From assembly GCA_029265255.1 (NCBI GenBank), contig JAJUJQ010000014.1:1-32856 (forward strand): DNA of 32,856 bases, given 5' to 3'. The number at the start of each line of letters is the position of its first letter. The stretch's first letter is position 1. This DNA is from Spirochaetota bacterium. Its GTDB lineage: Bacteria > Spirochaetota > Spirochaetia > Treponematales > Rectinemataceae. The position numbers and the translations under genes are program-made. The notes under the pieces were generated by a model. The model was given only the letters and a program-made list of their open reading frames with translations, was not told where the DNA came from and made no database searches. Below are positions 7,721 to 15,849 of the stretch, one piece after another.

Positions 7721-8542
7721 TTACCATGCTGTCCAGCCCCCATCTATAACCAAATTGGAGCCTGTCATGTAGGATGAAGCTTGTGATGCCAGAAAAATTA
7801 TAGCGCCGTTGAATTCATCTTCTCTCGCCATCCTTCGGATAGGAATTCTAGCACAGTAATTCGCTTGAAATTCAAGGTCTTGCGTTGATCTCCATACTCC
7901 TGAAGGTGTAAGCGTATTCACTCTCACACCTTTTGAAGCCCAATAAGTCGCAAGATATCGAGTCAAATTATATATTCCAGACTTAGAAGCGCAGTATGCC
8001 ACAGGCTTTATGAAAGGTATTCCGGTCTTTTTTGCTTTATAAGCATAGATGTCCTGGACAGGCGAAAGCATGCCATAAATCGATCCAATGTTTATGATTG
8101 AGCCACGACCTTCTTTCGCCATTGCGGCACCAACAACCTGGCATACAAGAAAAGTACCCACAAGATTCACTTCCACGACCTCTCGGAATACTTCCTCCGG
8201 AAAGTTTTCGAAGGGGCCAGAGACTTCAGGAGGAGCTGAAGGCTGAGTATCGAGACCGGCATTGTTTATCAGCACATGAGGGATTCCCCATTTTTTCAAC
8301 ACAGCATCAAGGCCATCTTGAATTGATTTTTTCTTTGTGATATCAACTGAGACCGCTATGATACGTTTACAACATTCAGGAAATACCTCGCAAATCTGTG
8401 CAGGTTCTGGAACATGGCGCGCGAAAATGGCGACCTTCGCTCCTCGTTCAGCCAAAGTTTTAACAAACTGCTTTCCAAGTTGACCCATCCCTCCCGTGAC
8501 AATCGCGATATAATCCTGGACCGAAAAAATATCTTCATTCAT
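7721..8542 (-). CDS. Short-chain dehydrogenase/reductase (SDR)
   Basis: A 273-residue classical SDR. The nucleotide-binding loop is TGGMGQLG (residues 16-23), the structural NNAG motif is at 93-96, and the catalytic set is Ser154 (NIGSIYG), Tyr183 and Lys187 (YCASKSG). The C-terminus has the usual ASSYMTGSNLVIDGGW. An insertion before the active-site tyrosine (AYKAKKTGIPFIKP) is seen in SDRs acting on sugar acids and nonulosonate-related compounds, but I cannot name the substrate. It probably oxidises or reduces a hydroxy/keto group on the compound imported by the neighbouring transporter, or on an aldolase product. Its start overlaps the tctA-like stop by 8 bases, which indicates translational coupling. 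Confidence 0.88.
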   Translation of the reverse strand: MNEDIFSVQDYIAIVTGGMGQLGKQFVKTLAERGAKVAIFARHVPEPAQICEVFPECCKRIIAVSVDITKKKSIQDGLDAVLKKWGIPHVLINNAGLDTQPSAPPEVSGPFENFPEEVFREVVEVNLVGTFLVCQVVGAAMAKEGRGSIINIGSIYGMLSPVQDIYAYKAKKTGIPFIKPVAYCASKSGIYNLTRYLATYWASKGVRVNTLTPSGVWRSTQDLEFQANYCARIPIRRMAREDEFNGAIIFLASQASSYMTGSNLVIDGGWTAW

Positions 8543-10049
8543 GACTTTCTTCCCTACCTGCTTTCTGGCCCGATTGTCTGGATGCGCGCCTCGATTTAGT
8601 AATGTTGGAAATAACGGTATAGAGAATCAGTGCCCAGAATAACCAACAGAGGGGCCTCGTAAAAAATATGGAGTAGTTGCCTTCGGAAATAATAACAGTC
8701 CTGCCCAGATTCGATTCGACGAGAGGCCCAAGAATGAGACCTAGAAGAAGCGGTGGCACCGGATAATCCGCCTTGGTCAGAATATAGCCAAGGAAACCAG
8801 CAATAATGGTGACGCTAACGTCAAACGCATTGTTCCTCATAGCGTACGAGCCGATTATTGCGAGAACAAAGATCATCGTAGTGATGAGCTTTGTTGGAAG
8901 TTGCAGCACTTTCGCGAAGAATCGGGCCCCCAGAAGCCCAAGTATGAGAATAAGGAGATTACTCGTTATGGTGCTGGCAAACACTGTGTAGATGACTTGA
9001 GGATTATCTCTGAAAAGCAATGGCCCCGGCTGCAGTCCGAGTAACATGAGCCCACCGAGCATGACCGCTGTCGCGGCTTCTCCAGGAATTCCAAGCGTAA
9101 ACATGGGGATCATAGCTCCATTCACGCACGCATTGTTCCCGGACTCGGGAGCAGCAACGCCTTCAATGACGCCTGTCCCGAATTCCGCCCCGTTCTTTGC
9201 AGAACGCTTGGCCTCACCATACGAGAGAAACGCGGCGATATCCGTGCCCGTCCCAGGCACGGCACCAACAAAGGTGCCAATAAATGCTGATTTTACGATA
9301 TGCGGTAGAATTCTAAGGAATTCCTTCCCGCTTATGCCGATCTTTTTTATCTTCGCCTGTTGGACCTGGGGTTCATTGCATTTCTCGACCCCTTCGAAGG
9401 CCTGGGCGGCCGCGAACAGACCTATTAGAACAGGTAGGAGTGATAGGCCATTCAGTAGATTAAGCTGTCCGAAAGTAAAACGCGGGAAACCTGAAATCGG
9501 ATCTATGCCAATCGTCGATATTAGAATCCCCAAGCACCCCATTAAAATACCTTTTGCCATGGACTTGCCGGCGACATAGGAAATCATAGAGAGGCCATAT
9601 ACACCGAGCAGCACGTATTCAGGCGGTCCAAACAGCACTGCGATCTTCGCGATCTGGGGCGCGAGAAAGGTGAGGATCAAAGCGCCTATCAGTCCACCCA
9701 ATGCGCTTGCGATTGTCGACACCGCGAGAGCTTTACCCGCCTGTCCTTTCTGTGCGAGCGGATATCCATCGAGCACTGTAGCTCCCGCCGCTGGCGTTCC
9801 TGGCGTTTTTATCAGAATCGCCGATATCGAACCACCGTAGATTCCTCCGGCAAAAATGCCGACCATGAGGGAAAGAGCATAGGCTGGGTCCATGCCATAA
9901 GTGAAAGGAATGAGAAGAGCAATGCCCATAGTAGCGGTAAGGCCCGGCAAGGCGCCAATTATGATTCCTAAAAAAACGCCGATGAAAAGTGCGAAGATGC
10001 TTCCACTCTGAACAAGATGTCCAAAACCATTCAATAAATATTGCACCAT
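8535..10049 (-). CDS. Tripartite tricarboxylate transporter, large permease (TctA family)
   Basis: A 504-residue, highly hydrophobic protein of the normal TctA length with about a dozen membrane segments. The signature regions are GLTATMGIALLIPFTYGMDP, GIYGGSISAILIKTPGTP with the following AAGATVLDGYPLAQKG, and the second repeat PGTGTDIAAFLSYGEAKR with PESGNNACVNGAMIP and TLGIPGEAATAVMLG. This subunit forms the sodium- or proton-coupled translocation channel and works with TctB and the periplasmic TctC, whose genes sit just upstream. The family is known for citrate and other carboxylates. The flanking aldolases suggest a keto- or sugar-acid substrate here. Confidence 0.95.
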   Translation of the reverse strand: MVQYLLNGFGHLVQSGSIFALFIGVFLGIIIGALPGLTATMGIALLIPFTYGMDPAYALSLMVGIFAGGIYGGSISAILIKTPGTPAAGATVLDGYPLAQKGQAGKALAVSTIASALGGLIGALILTFLAPQIAKIAVLFGPPEYVLLGVYGLSMISYVAGKSMAKGILMGCLGILISTIGIDPISGFPRFTFGQLNLLNGLSLLPVLIGLFAAAQAFEGVEKCNEPQVQQAKIKKIGISGKEFLRILPHIVKSAFIGTFVGAVPGTGTDIAAFLSYGEAKRSAKNGAEFGTGVIEGVAAPESGNNACVNGAMIPMFTLGIPGEAATAVMLGGLMLLGLQPGPLLFRDNPQVIYTVFASTITSNLLILILGLLGARFFAKVLQLPTKLITTMIFVLAIIGSYAMRNNAFDVSVTIIAGFLGYILTKADYPVPPLLLGLILGPLVESNLGRTVIISEGNYSIFFTRPLCWLFWALILYTVISNITKSRRASRQSGQKAGREESHE

Positions 10050-10059
10050 TGCTGTATCC

Positions 10060-10518
10060 TCAGAATCTCAAAATCCCCTCCGGAAGGGGGACAGAAAGCA
10101 GAATTTTAAAAATGATATATATACCTGCAGTCGTCAGCATTGACGTCAGTAGATTAATTACAACATTCGAAAATCTCATCAAAAAAAGAAGCACAGCTAT
10201 AAAAATAGGTGTTAAAATAATGAACCCGATTTTCTTTAGAAATAATCCATACAGCAAAAGAATGAAAAAAGATAAGATAACTTTCTGTGCATTGTTAATG
10301 TCTACCGTTGCATTATTCTTTTTACCCATAGCCTGGGCAAATATATAAACACCTACAACAGCAAGGACAAGCACAACAATCCTTGGGAAAACTGCAGCTC
10401 CGAGCTGCGCCTCATGCGGTTCCGGGAAACTCGCGCTTAAAATAAATACAATAAATAACAAGACAATACTTAGGATGCCAAGAAATAGATCCAACCATCT
10501 GACTTTAAATGAAATCAT
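10060..10518 (-). CDS. Tripartite tricarboxylate transporter, small permease (TctB family)
   Basis: A 152-residue membrane protein with four hydrophobic segments (about residues 10-30, 45-65, 80-115 and 120-145) and the TctB-like GAAVFPRIV motif after the first segment. It lies 10 bases upstream of the tctA-like gene and 99 bases downstream of the tctC-like gene; that gap holds a hairpin. AGGAGGG precedes its start. Sequence conservation is low in this family, so the call rests mainly on size, topology and position. Confidence 0.88.
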   Translation of the reverse strand: MISFKVRWLDLFLGILSIVLLFIVFILSASFPEPHEAQLGAAVFPRIVVLVLAVVGVYIFAQAMGKKNNATVDINNAQKVILSFFILLLYGLFLKKIGFIILTPIFIAVLLFLMRFSNVVINLLTSMLTTAGIYIIFKILLSVPLPEGILRF

Positions 10519-10550
10519 GCAGAACCCTCCTAAATAGCCTCTCAGAGGAA

Positions 10551-10580
10551 GAAAGCGACCTGTGCCCTCAGATCGCTTTC
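10551..10580 (-). terminator. Intra-operon hairpin between tctC-like and tctB-like genes
   Basis: On the minus strand GAAAGCGATC and GGTCGCTTTC form a 10-bp stem (one G-U pair) with a 10-base loop, followed by TTCCTC. The weak U-tract suggests partial termination or 3'-end protection. That would favour expression of the binding protein over the permeases. Confidence 0.6.
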
Positions 10581-10617
10581 ATTCACTTCTGTTGTATCGC
10601 GATAAATTGTCCTTAGT

Positions 10618-11577
10618 CTATTTGTTCCTCAAAAGGCCGAGCTCTGTCAGTATCGGACCAAGGGTAGCAGCAGTATCGTCGGCGAGTTTCTTGTAATCGG
10701 CCGTTGAACGGTAGTCAATGCCAAGCCCCATTTTAGTCAGCGTTTGAACAAAGTCCGGCTCTTCCATCATCTTCTTAAAAGCATCGTGCAGAATTTTCAC
10801 TCTGTCCGCCGGAAGCCCCTTAGGACCGCCGATACCACGGAATGTACTGATGTTTACCTTATAGCCGAGCTCCATAAGAGTGGGGACTTCAGGAAAATTG
10901 GCCAACCGTTTATCCCCCATACATGCCAGCATCGTGAGTTCCCCAGCTTTTACCTGTGCCTGTACCTCTGCACCTGAAACTGTGACCGCATCGATTTGAT
11001 TTCCAATAAGCGCAGCAATGGCTGGAGCTGCACCATCAAATGGAACATATGTCAACGATACCCCAGCGTCTTTGGCAAAGACCGCTGCTGCAAGATGCCA
11101 CAGTAGGCCTGTACCAGAGTGCCCAACTTTCAACTTTCCAGGATTAGCCTTTGCATAGGCCACAAAATCAGCGACATTTTTGAACTTTCCAGACTTCACT
11201 GTAAGAGCCGCGGGGTCGGTGTTTAAATTCATGATAGGTGTGAAGTCTTTGAAACCAAAAGGATACACACCTGTTTTGTCCATAAATCCGAGTTCCACAG
11301 GAAGAATCGCAAGCGTATAGCCATCGGGTGCCGCCTGAACAACTTCAGCCAACCCAACCGCGCCGGATCCACCCGGCTTGTTCTCGACAACAACAGGAAC
11401 GCCCAGATACTTTTCACCAGACCGAGCAAGGGCACGAGCCACTGCATCGGTCCCACCTCCAGCATTCCAAGGCACGATGATCTTGATCGGCTTGGTGGGG
11501 TATTTCCCCTGAGCGAAAGTGCCAAGAGTACAAACCATCAACATCAGAAAGATGATTCCTAGTAGACGTTTGTGCAT
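10618..11577 (-). CDS. Tripartite tricarboxylate transporter, periplasmic binding protein (TctC/Bug family)
   Basis: A 319-residue exported solute-binding protein. The N-terminus is a signal peptide (MHKRLLGIIFLMLMVCTLGTFA, cleavage likely before QGKYP). Bug-family motifs are IVPWNAGGGTDAVARALA, VENKPGGSGAVG, DGYTLAI, the central GKLKVGHSGTG and the MLACMGDKR region. It captures a carboxylate ligand in the periplasm and delivers it to the TctAB membrane subunits encoded downstream. The gene follows the first two aldolase genes by 26 bases and precedes the hairpin that may raise its relative expression. Confidence 0.95.
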   Translation of the reverse strand: MHKRLLGIIFLMLMVCTLGTFAQGKYPTKPIKIIVPWNAGGGTDAVARALARSGEKYLGVPVVVENKPGGSGAVGLAEVVQAAPDGYTLAILPVELGFMDKTGVYPFGFKDFTPIMNLNTDPAALTVKSGKFKNVADFVAYAKANPGKLKVGHSGTGLLWHLAAAVFAKDAGVSLTYVPFDGAAPAIAALIGNQIDAVTVSGAEVQAQVKAGELTMLACMGDKRLANFPEVPTLMELGYKVNISTFRGIGGPKGLPADRVKILHDAFKKMMEEPDFVQTLTKMGLGIDYRSTADYKKLADDTAATLGPILTELGLLRNK

Positions 11578-11603
11578 ATCAACCTCCTAAAAATTCTCCG
11601 GGC

Positions 11604-12494
11604 CTATTCATCCCGAATATGCTCAAGTAGTTTTTTCATGTGTGACTCCTGGCTTTCCGTCACTTCGCTCATCGGAGAGCGAGAGCAGCCGCAGTTCCTT
11701 CCCATAAGTCTAAGCGCCGCCTTCATGCGGGCAGGGAACTGCGGTCCACGGACAGCCTTCCAGACCGGATAGATCGTATCCTGGATTTTGCGCGCCTCAT
11801 CCTTCCGGCCTTCTTGCACCAAATCCCACATTTTTACGCACAATCGAGGAAAGAGCGAAAGTATTGCGGAAATCGCGCCATCCGCCCCGAGGTCGAATGC
11901 CGAATACAGCATTTCGTCAGTGGCGGCGTAAATCATGCCTCGTTGCCCGTTCGTGATCACCATGTCATAGAACGCCATGATGCCCCCGACACTCTGCTTG
12001 ATGCCTACAACATTTGGAATCTCTAAAAGGCGCGAAAACGCTTCGGAAGAGATCTCATTCTGCGGAACCACGTTGTAGATGATCACCGGCAATCCTGATG
12101 CTTCTGCGATTGCTTCATAAAACGAATAATTTCCTTTTTCATCTGGCACCAATACATTGTAGAAGACGGGGGTCACCATGAGCGCATCCGCGCCCGCAGC
12201 CTTGGCGGCCAAAGCAGTGTTCACGGCGGCCTGCGTGGATGTCCTGATCACACCCGCCACGATGGGCAGCCCTTTCGTGTTTTCCTCTTTTACTATACGG
12301 ATCAATTCGGAAAGCTCTTCGTCGGTCAGCACCGCGCCTTCTCCTGTGCTTCCCCCTGGAGATAGGCCGTGAACTCCACACTCAATGAGGTGCCTGACCT
12401 CCCGCCGGAATATGGCTCTGTCGATTTTGCCAGACGCATCAAAAGGCGAAATAATCGGCGGAATGATTCCCCTCAGGGTTTCGCTCTTTTTCAT
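11604..12494 (-). CDS. DapA/NanA-superfamily aldolase (first copy)
   Basis: A 296-residue class I aldolase or lyase. Key residues are GGSTGE (47-52), catalytic Tyr140 (YNVVPQN) and Schiff-base Lys166 (GIKQSVG). In authentic dihydrodipicolinate synthase an Arg follows the tyrosine motif (YNVPSRT); here it is PQN, so a role in lysine synthesis is unlikely. The protein is also distinct from the neighbour at 12508-13419, so the pair is not a recent duplication. It probably cleaves or dehydrates a 2-keto acid. It sits 13 bases after its paralogue and directly before the binding-protein gene. Confidence 0.85.
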   Translation of the reverse strand: MKKSETLRGIIPPIISPFDASGKIDRAIFRREVRHLIECGVHGLSPGGSTGEGAVLTDEELSELIRIVKEENTKGLPIVAGVIRTSTQAAVNTALAAKAAGADALMVTPVFYNVLVPDEKGNYSFYEAIAEASGLPVIIYNVVPQNEISSEAFSRLLEIPNVVGIKQSVGGIMAFYDMVITNGQRGMIYAATDEMLYSAFDLGADGAISAILSLFPRLCVKMWDLVQEGRKDEARKIQDTIYPVWKAVRGPQFPARMKAALRLMGRNCGCSRSPMSEVTESQESHMKKLLEHIRDE

Positions 12495-12507
12495 CTCTGT
12501 GCTCCAA

Positions 12508-13419
12508 TCAGATAAGATTGACTTCCTTCAAAAGCTCCATCAGGAATTTTCTTTCACCGTCGGTAATCGGGTCCAGCGGTCTCCGTGGGGGACCTATCTT
12601 AATCCCTGTCACGACCTCGATCGCTGCCCTCAGCATTGGATTCGGATGGACGCGGCCATTCACTCCGAAACCACGGAACAGACGGAATATATCACGGTAC
12701 ACTTCCATGGCCTCGGTATTTTTTCCCTGTTCATACAGCTCGAATACTTTCCGGATCCTATCACCGACAAGATGTGCCCCGCCAGAAACAATCCCCACTG
12801 CGCCCTGTGGAATGGTCGGCATGAGCATAAGGTCATCGCCATTGAACAGTAGAAAATCCGGTTTTACTGATTTGGTAGCAAGATAATAATCCGTTATCTG
12901 AATCGGATTTAAGCCCGCCTCATCCTTGATACCGATAACACGTGGGAGCGCTGCCAGTTTCCCTACGAGGGCCGGCTCCATATTGATGCCTGTAAATATA
13001 GGAATATTGTAAAGCAGTATTGGAATATTCGTCGCGTCGTGCACGATTCTGAAGTGCTCGTAAACCGCATCCTGTGTAGGTTTGCAGTAGAACGGAGCAA
13101 CGATCATAATGCAGTCTGCACCCATTTTTTCGGCTTTCTGAGCGAGCGCTACGGTTTCCCTTGTGGAGGCACATCCGACGCCGGCGATGATCGGCACCTT
13201 GCCTGCAGCCGCTTTCAGCGCCGTTTTGAGCAACATCGCTCTTTCGTCGACAGTAAGCGTATTGAACTCGCCCGTCGTTCCAGTAACAATGAGCGAATCA
13301 CAGTATTTATTTGCAATAACATATTCTATCAACTGTGCATACTTTTCATAATCGACTTCTTCATTGCGATCGAACGGTGTGACGAGCGGCAGCAGAATCC
13401 GCCCATACGGGTTTCCCAT
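12508..13419 (-). CDS. DapA/NanA-superfamily aldolase (second copy, first gene of operon)
   Basis: A 303-residue class I aldolase or lyase with TGTTGEF (46-52), catalytic Tyr137 (YNIPIFTG) and Schiff-base Lys165 (GIKDEAG). The TTGE loop fits dihydrodipicolinate synthase-like enzymes, but the substrate-carboxylate Arg of that enzyme is again absent (IFTG instead of SRTG). This points to a catabolic relative such as a 2-keto-3-deoxy-acid aldolase or dehydratase. The exact reaction is not readable. CGAGGAGG precedes the ATG. It is the first gene of the operon, behind the promoter and inverted repeat at 13462-13506. Confidence 0.85.
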   Translation of the reverse strand: MGNPYGRILLPLVTPFDRNEEVDYEKYAQLIEYVIANKYCDSLIVTGTTGEFNTLTVDERAMLLKTALKAAAGKVPIIAGVGCASTRETVALAQKAEKMGADCIMIVAPFYCKPTQDAVYEHFRIVHDATNIPILLYNIPIFTGINMEPALVGKLAALPRVIGIKDEAGLNPIQITDYYLATKSVKPDFLLFNGDDLMLMPTIPQGAVGIVSGGAHLVGDRIRKVFELYEQGKNTEAMEVYRDIFRLFRGFGVNGRVHPNPMLRAAIEVVTGIKIGPPRRPLDPITDGERKFLMELLKEVNLI

Positions 13420-13461
13420 CTGGTCCTCCTCGGAGTTGCTGTAATGTTATGATATCATGTA

Positions 13462-13476
13462 ATCAGGTTGTCTGAT
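13462..13476. promoter_or_regulatory. Candidate operator of the aldolase-transporter operon
   Basis: ATCAG (13462-13466) and CTGAT (13472-13476) form a perfect inverted repeat with a 5-base spacer. It lies directly downstream of the minus-strand -10, where a bound repressor would cover the transcription start. A second palindrome, ATGATATCAT, sits at 13449-13458. The likely ligand is the FadR-type regulator encoded at the end of the operon. Confidence 0.5.
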
Positions 13477-13506
13477 ATCTTATCTTAGTGTAAATCTGGT
13501 TTTCAA
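13477..13506 (-). promoter_or_regulatory. Promoter of the aldolase-transporter operon
   Basis: On the minus strand TTGAAA (13501-13506) and TAAGAT (13477-13482) are 18 bases apart. Transcription would start within the ATCAG/CTGAT inverted repeat. Confidence 0.5.
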
Positions 13507-13623
13507 AATTGTCAAATACATTTTTTAAAAATTTTGAGAAAAGAGCAACCATAATAAAAACACTAAGCTCATACTTGCTGGAGGTGATAGAGATATGCCA
13601 CACTAAAGCCCCGGAGAGTTTAC

Positions 13624-15849
13624 ATGCACATTCTCGTTCTCATCAAACAAGTCCCCGAAACCGACAAGGTCAAAATGGACCCTCAGACCGGCACGATGGT
13701 GCGCTCGGGGCTTGAGAGCATCGTCAATCCTCTCGATCTGTACGCCATCGAAGAGGCGCTCGTCTTGAAAGAACGGTACGGAGCACACATAACCGTGCTC
13801 TCGATGGGCCCGCCGGATGCGGAGCGCGCCCTGCGGGAATCGCTCGCGATGGGGTGCGACAGCGCGATTTTGCTAACCGACAGGGCTTTTGCGGGCTCTG
13901 ACACCTGGGCGACCTCGCGCGTGCTGGCCGCAGCGATCCGGCGCGCAGGGGACGTGGACATTATCCTCGCAGGCGAGCGGGCCACCGACGGAGATACTGG
14001 TCAGGTCGGGCCTGCGGTGGCCGCGTGGCTCGACATTCCTGTTCTCACGTACGTAAGTTCTCTTGAAATCGAGGCGGCCCCCTTGTCCACAACGACGGCC
14101 GCCCGCGGCGCTACTCCCTCTAACAACACACCACCAAGCACCAACGGCGCCCCTTTTCCAGGAAACGCACCGTTGGCAGCCACTGACGCCCCTCTCTCTG
14201 AAAACACGCCGGCAGCCATCTCCGGTGCCCCTTCTCCAGTGACTGCACCGAAGGCCATTCGCGTCCGCCGGCTGACCGAGGAGGGCTATCAAGTGCTCGA
14301 GGCCAGGCTGCCATGCCTCGTCACGGTCGTGAAGGAGATCGCTTCGCCGCGCCTTCCGACGCTGCGCGGCAAAAAATTCGCCCGAAGCGCTGAGATTGTG
14401 CGCTGGGGAGCTGGGGACCTCGGCCTGGACCCAGCCAGTACGGGGCTCGCCGGCTCGCCGACCCGCGTGACAAAGATTTTTTATCCGAAAGTCGCGCGCA
14501 ACGGCCAGCGCATTGTGGCCGCAGACGAAGCGGGCATCGAAATGGCGATCAGTCACATCGTGACACTTTTTGAAAACAAGGGTCTCCTTGGCAAGACCGC
14601 GATTGGGGACAGCGCTTCCGCTCCTTCGGTGTCTCCTGCCGCGGCACCCTCTTCGAGCTCAGCGCCTGAACACTCTTCCGTTGCACAGGGCGCGGCAGGA
14701 CAGGAATCCGATACCGCAGACACGCCGACAAAGCCTGAATTCTGGATTCTGGCGGAGCGTCGCGCAGGCAGCCTCGACGTAGTCTCTTTTGAGCTGCTCG
14801 CGCGGGCGCGGGCGCTTGCGGACAGCCGTGGGGCCTCCTTAGCGGCGGTGGTGCCCACACCTTCCCTCTCCGACAAGGACGCAGGCGCGCTGATTGCCCA
14901 CGGCGCAGACACAGTCATCGCACTCGAACACGCGTTCTTGCGCAATTTTGTCTGTGAGCCATGGGCAGAGGCGCTCCTCAACCTTGTACGCGAACGCAAG
15001 CCAGAAGTCTTCCTCGCCGCCGCCACGACGACGGGCCGCACGCTCATGCCCTATCTCGCGGCCAAGCTCGGCACGGGCCTCACCGCCGACTGCACCGAAC
15101 TCGCCATCGAGGAGGGCACGGGCCTATTGCTGCAGACGCGCCCCGCCATCGGCGGGAACATCATGGCCACCATCAAAACGGCCCGTCACAAGCCCCAAAT
15201 GGCGACGGTCCGCCCGCATTCGATGCAACCTCTGGCCCCCGACCCCTGGCGCCGGGGCAGAGTGATCCGCCTTGCGGGAGAGGCTTTCTTCGTCGGCAAA
15301 GATCCCGAGCCATCAGTCCGGCTCCTCTCCCTCGATCGCACCACTGAGGACTTCGAAAACCTCGAAGGGGCCAGCATCGTGGTCTCTGGCGGCCGCGGCC
15401 TTAAAAAAGCTGACAATTTCAAGCTCATCCGCGAGCTCGTGCGCAGCCTCGGCGCTGTCGTCGGCGCAAGCCGAGAAGCGGTCGACAGAGGCTGGATATC
15501 TTATCCTCATCAGGTTGGCTTAAGTGGCAAGACCATATCACCCGAAATCTACCTCTGTGCGGGCATTTCCGGCGCCATCCAGCACCTCGCGGGCATTCGC
15601 ACGGCAAAGACCATCATCTCGATCAACACCGATCCCGAAGCGCCCATCCACGCCGTGGCCGACCTCGCGATCGTGGGCGACCTCTTCGAAATTCTCCCCC
15701 GGCTTACCGCGCTTACGGCGCGCCTGCGACAGCGATACCCCGAGGCCGCGCCGCACGAACATCCCTGGCCTTCGTCGAACGGCCCGGCCCCAGTCTCGCC
15801 TACCACTACTGACCATGGGGCCGACACATCCCAAGGGGCACAAATATGA
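13624..15849 (+). CDS. Fused electron-transfer flavoprotein, EtfB-EtfA
   Basis: A 741-residue fusion of the two ETF subunits, which are normally separate proteins. Residues 1-~320 are EtfB: MHILVLIKQVPETDKVKMD, VNPLDLYAIEEAL and the nucleotide/FAD motif GERATDGDTGQVGP (117-130). Residues ~321-371 are an Ala/Ser/Pro-rich linker. Residues ~372-741 are EtfA: LAAATTTGRTLMPYLAAKLGTGL, RPAIGGNIMA and the FAD domain from GGRGL (589-593) through VGASR, YPHQVGLSGKT, GISGAIQHLAG and VADLAIVGDL. A second low-complexity insertion (about 150-211) splits the EtfB part and includes three 13-residue repeats. GGAGAG precedes the ATG. The stop overlaps the next ATG (ATGA), so the protein is coupled to the FAD dehydrogenase that it probably serves as electron acceptor. 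Confidence 0.93.
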   Translation: MHILVLIKQVPETDKVKMDPQTGTMVRSGLESIVNPLDLYAIEEALVLKERYGAHITVLSMGPPDAERALRESLAMGCDSAILLTDRAFAGSDTWATSRVLAAAIRRAGDVDIILAGERATDGDTGQVGPAVAAWLDIPVLTYVSSLEIEAAPLSTTTAARGATPSNNTPPSTNGAPFPGNAPLAATDAPLSENTPAAISGAPSPVTAPKAIRVRRLTEEGYQVLEARLPCLVTVVKEIASPRLPTLRGKKFARSAEIVRWGAGDLGLDPASTGLAGSPTRVTKIFYPKVARNGQRIVAADEAGIEMAISHIVTLFENKGLLGKTAIGDSASAPSVSPAAAPSSSSAPEHSSVAQGAAGQESDTADTPTKPEFWILAERRAGSLDVVSFELLARARALADSRGASLAAVVPTPSLSDKDAGALIAHGADTVIALEHAFLRNFVCEPWAEALLNLVRERKPEVFLAAATTTGRTLMPYLAAKLGTGLTADCTELAIEEGTGLLLQTRPAIGGNIMATIKTARHKPQMATVRPHSMQPLAPDPWRRGRVIRLAGEAFFVGKDPEPSVRLLSLDRTTEDFENLEGASIVVSGGRGLKKADNFKLIRELVRSLGAVVGASREAVDRGWISYPHQVGLSGKTISPEIYLCAGISGAIQHLAGIRTAKTIISINTDPEAPIHAVADLAIVGDLFEILPRLTALTARLRQRYPEAAPHEHPWPSSNGPAPVSPTTTDHGADTSQGAQI
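14140..14256 (+). repeat. Three 39-bp imperfect tandem repeats inside the EtfB half
   Basis: They encode residues 173-185, 186-198 and 199-211 of the fusion protein: TNGAPFPGNAPLA, ATDAPLSENTPAA and ISGAPSPVTAPKA. All share xx(G/D)AP and a proline six residues later. They form an Ala/Pro-rich insertion between the strand YVSSLEIE and the segment IRVRRLTEEG, which adjoin in ordinary EtfB. Confidence 0.8.
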
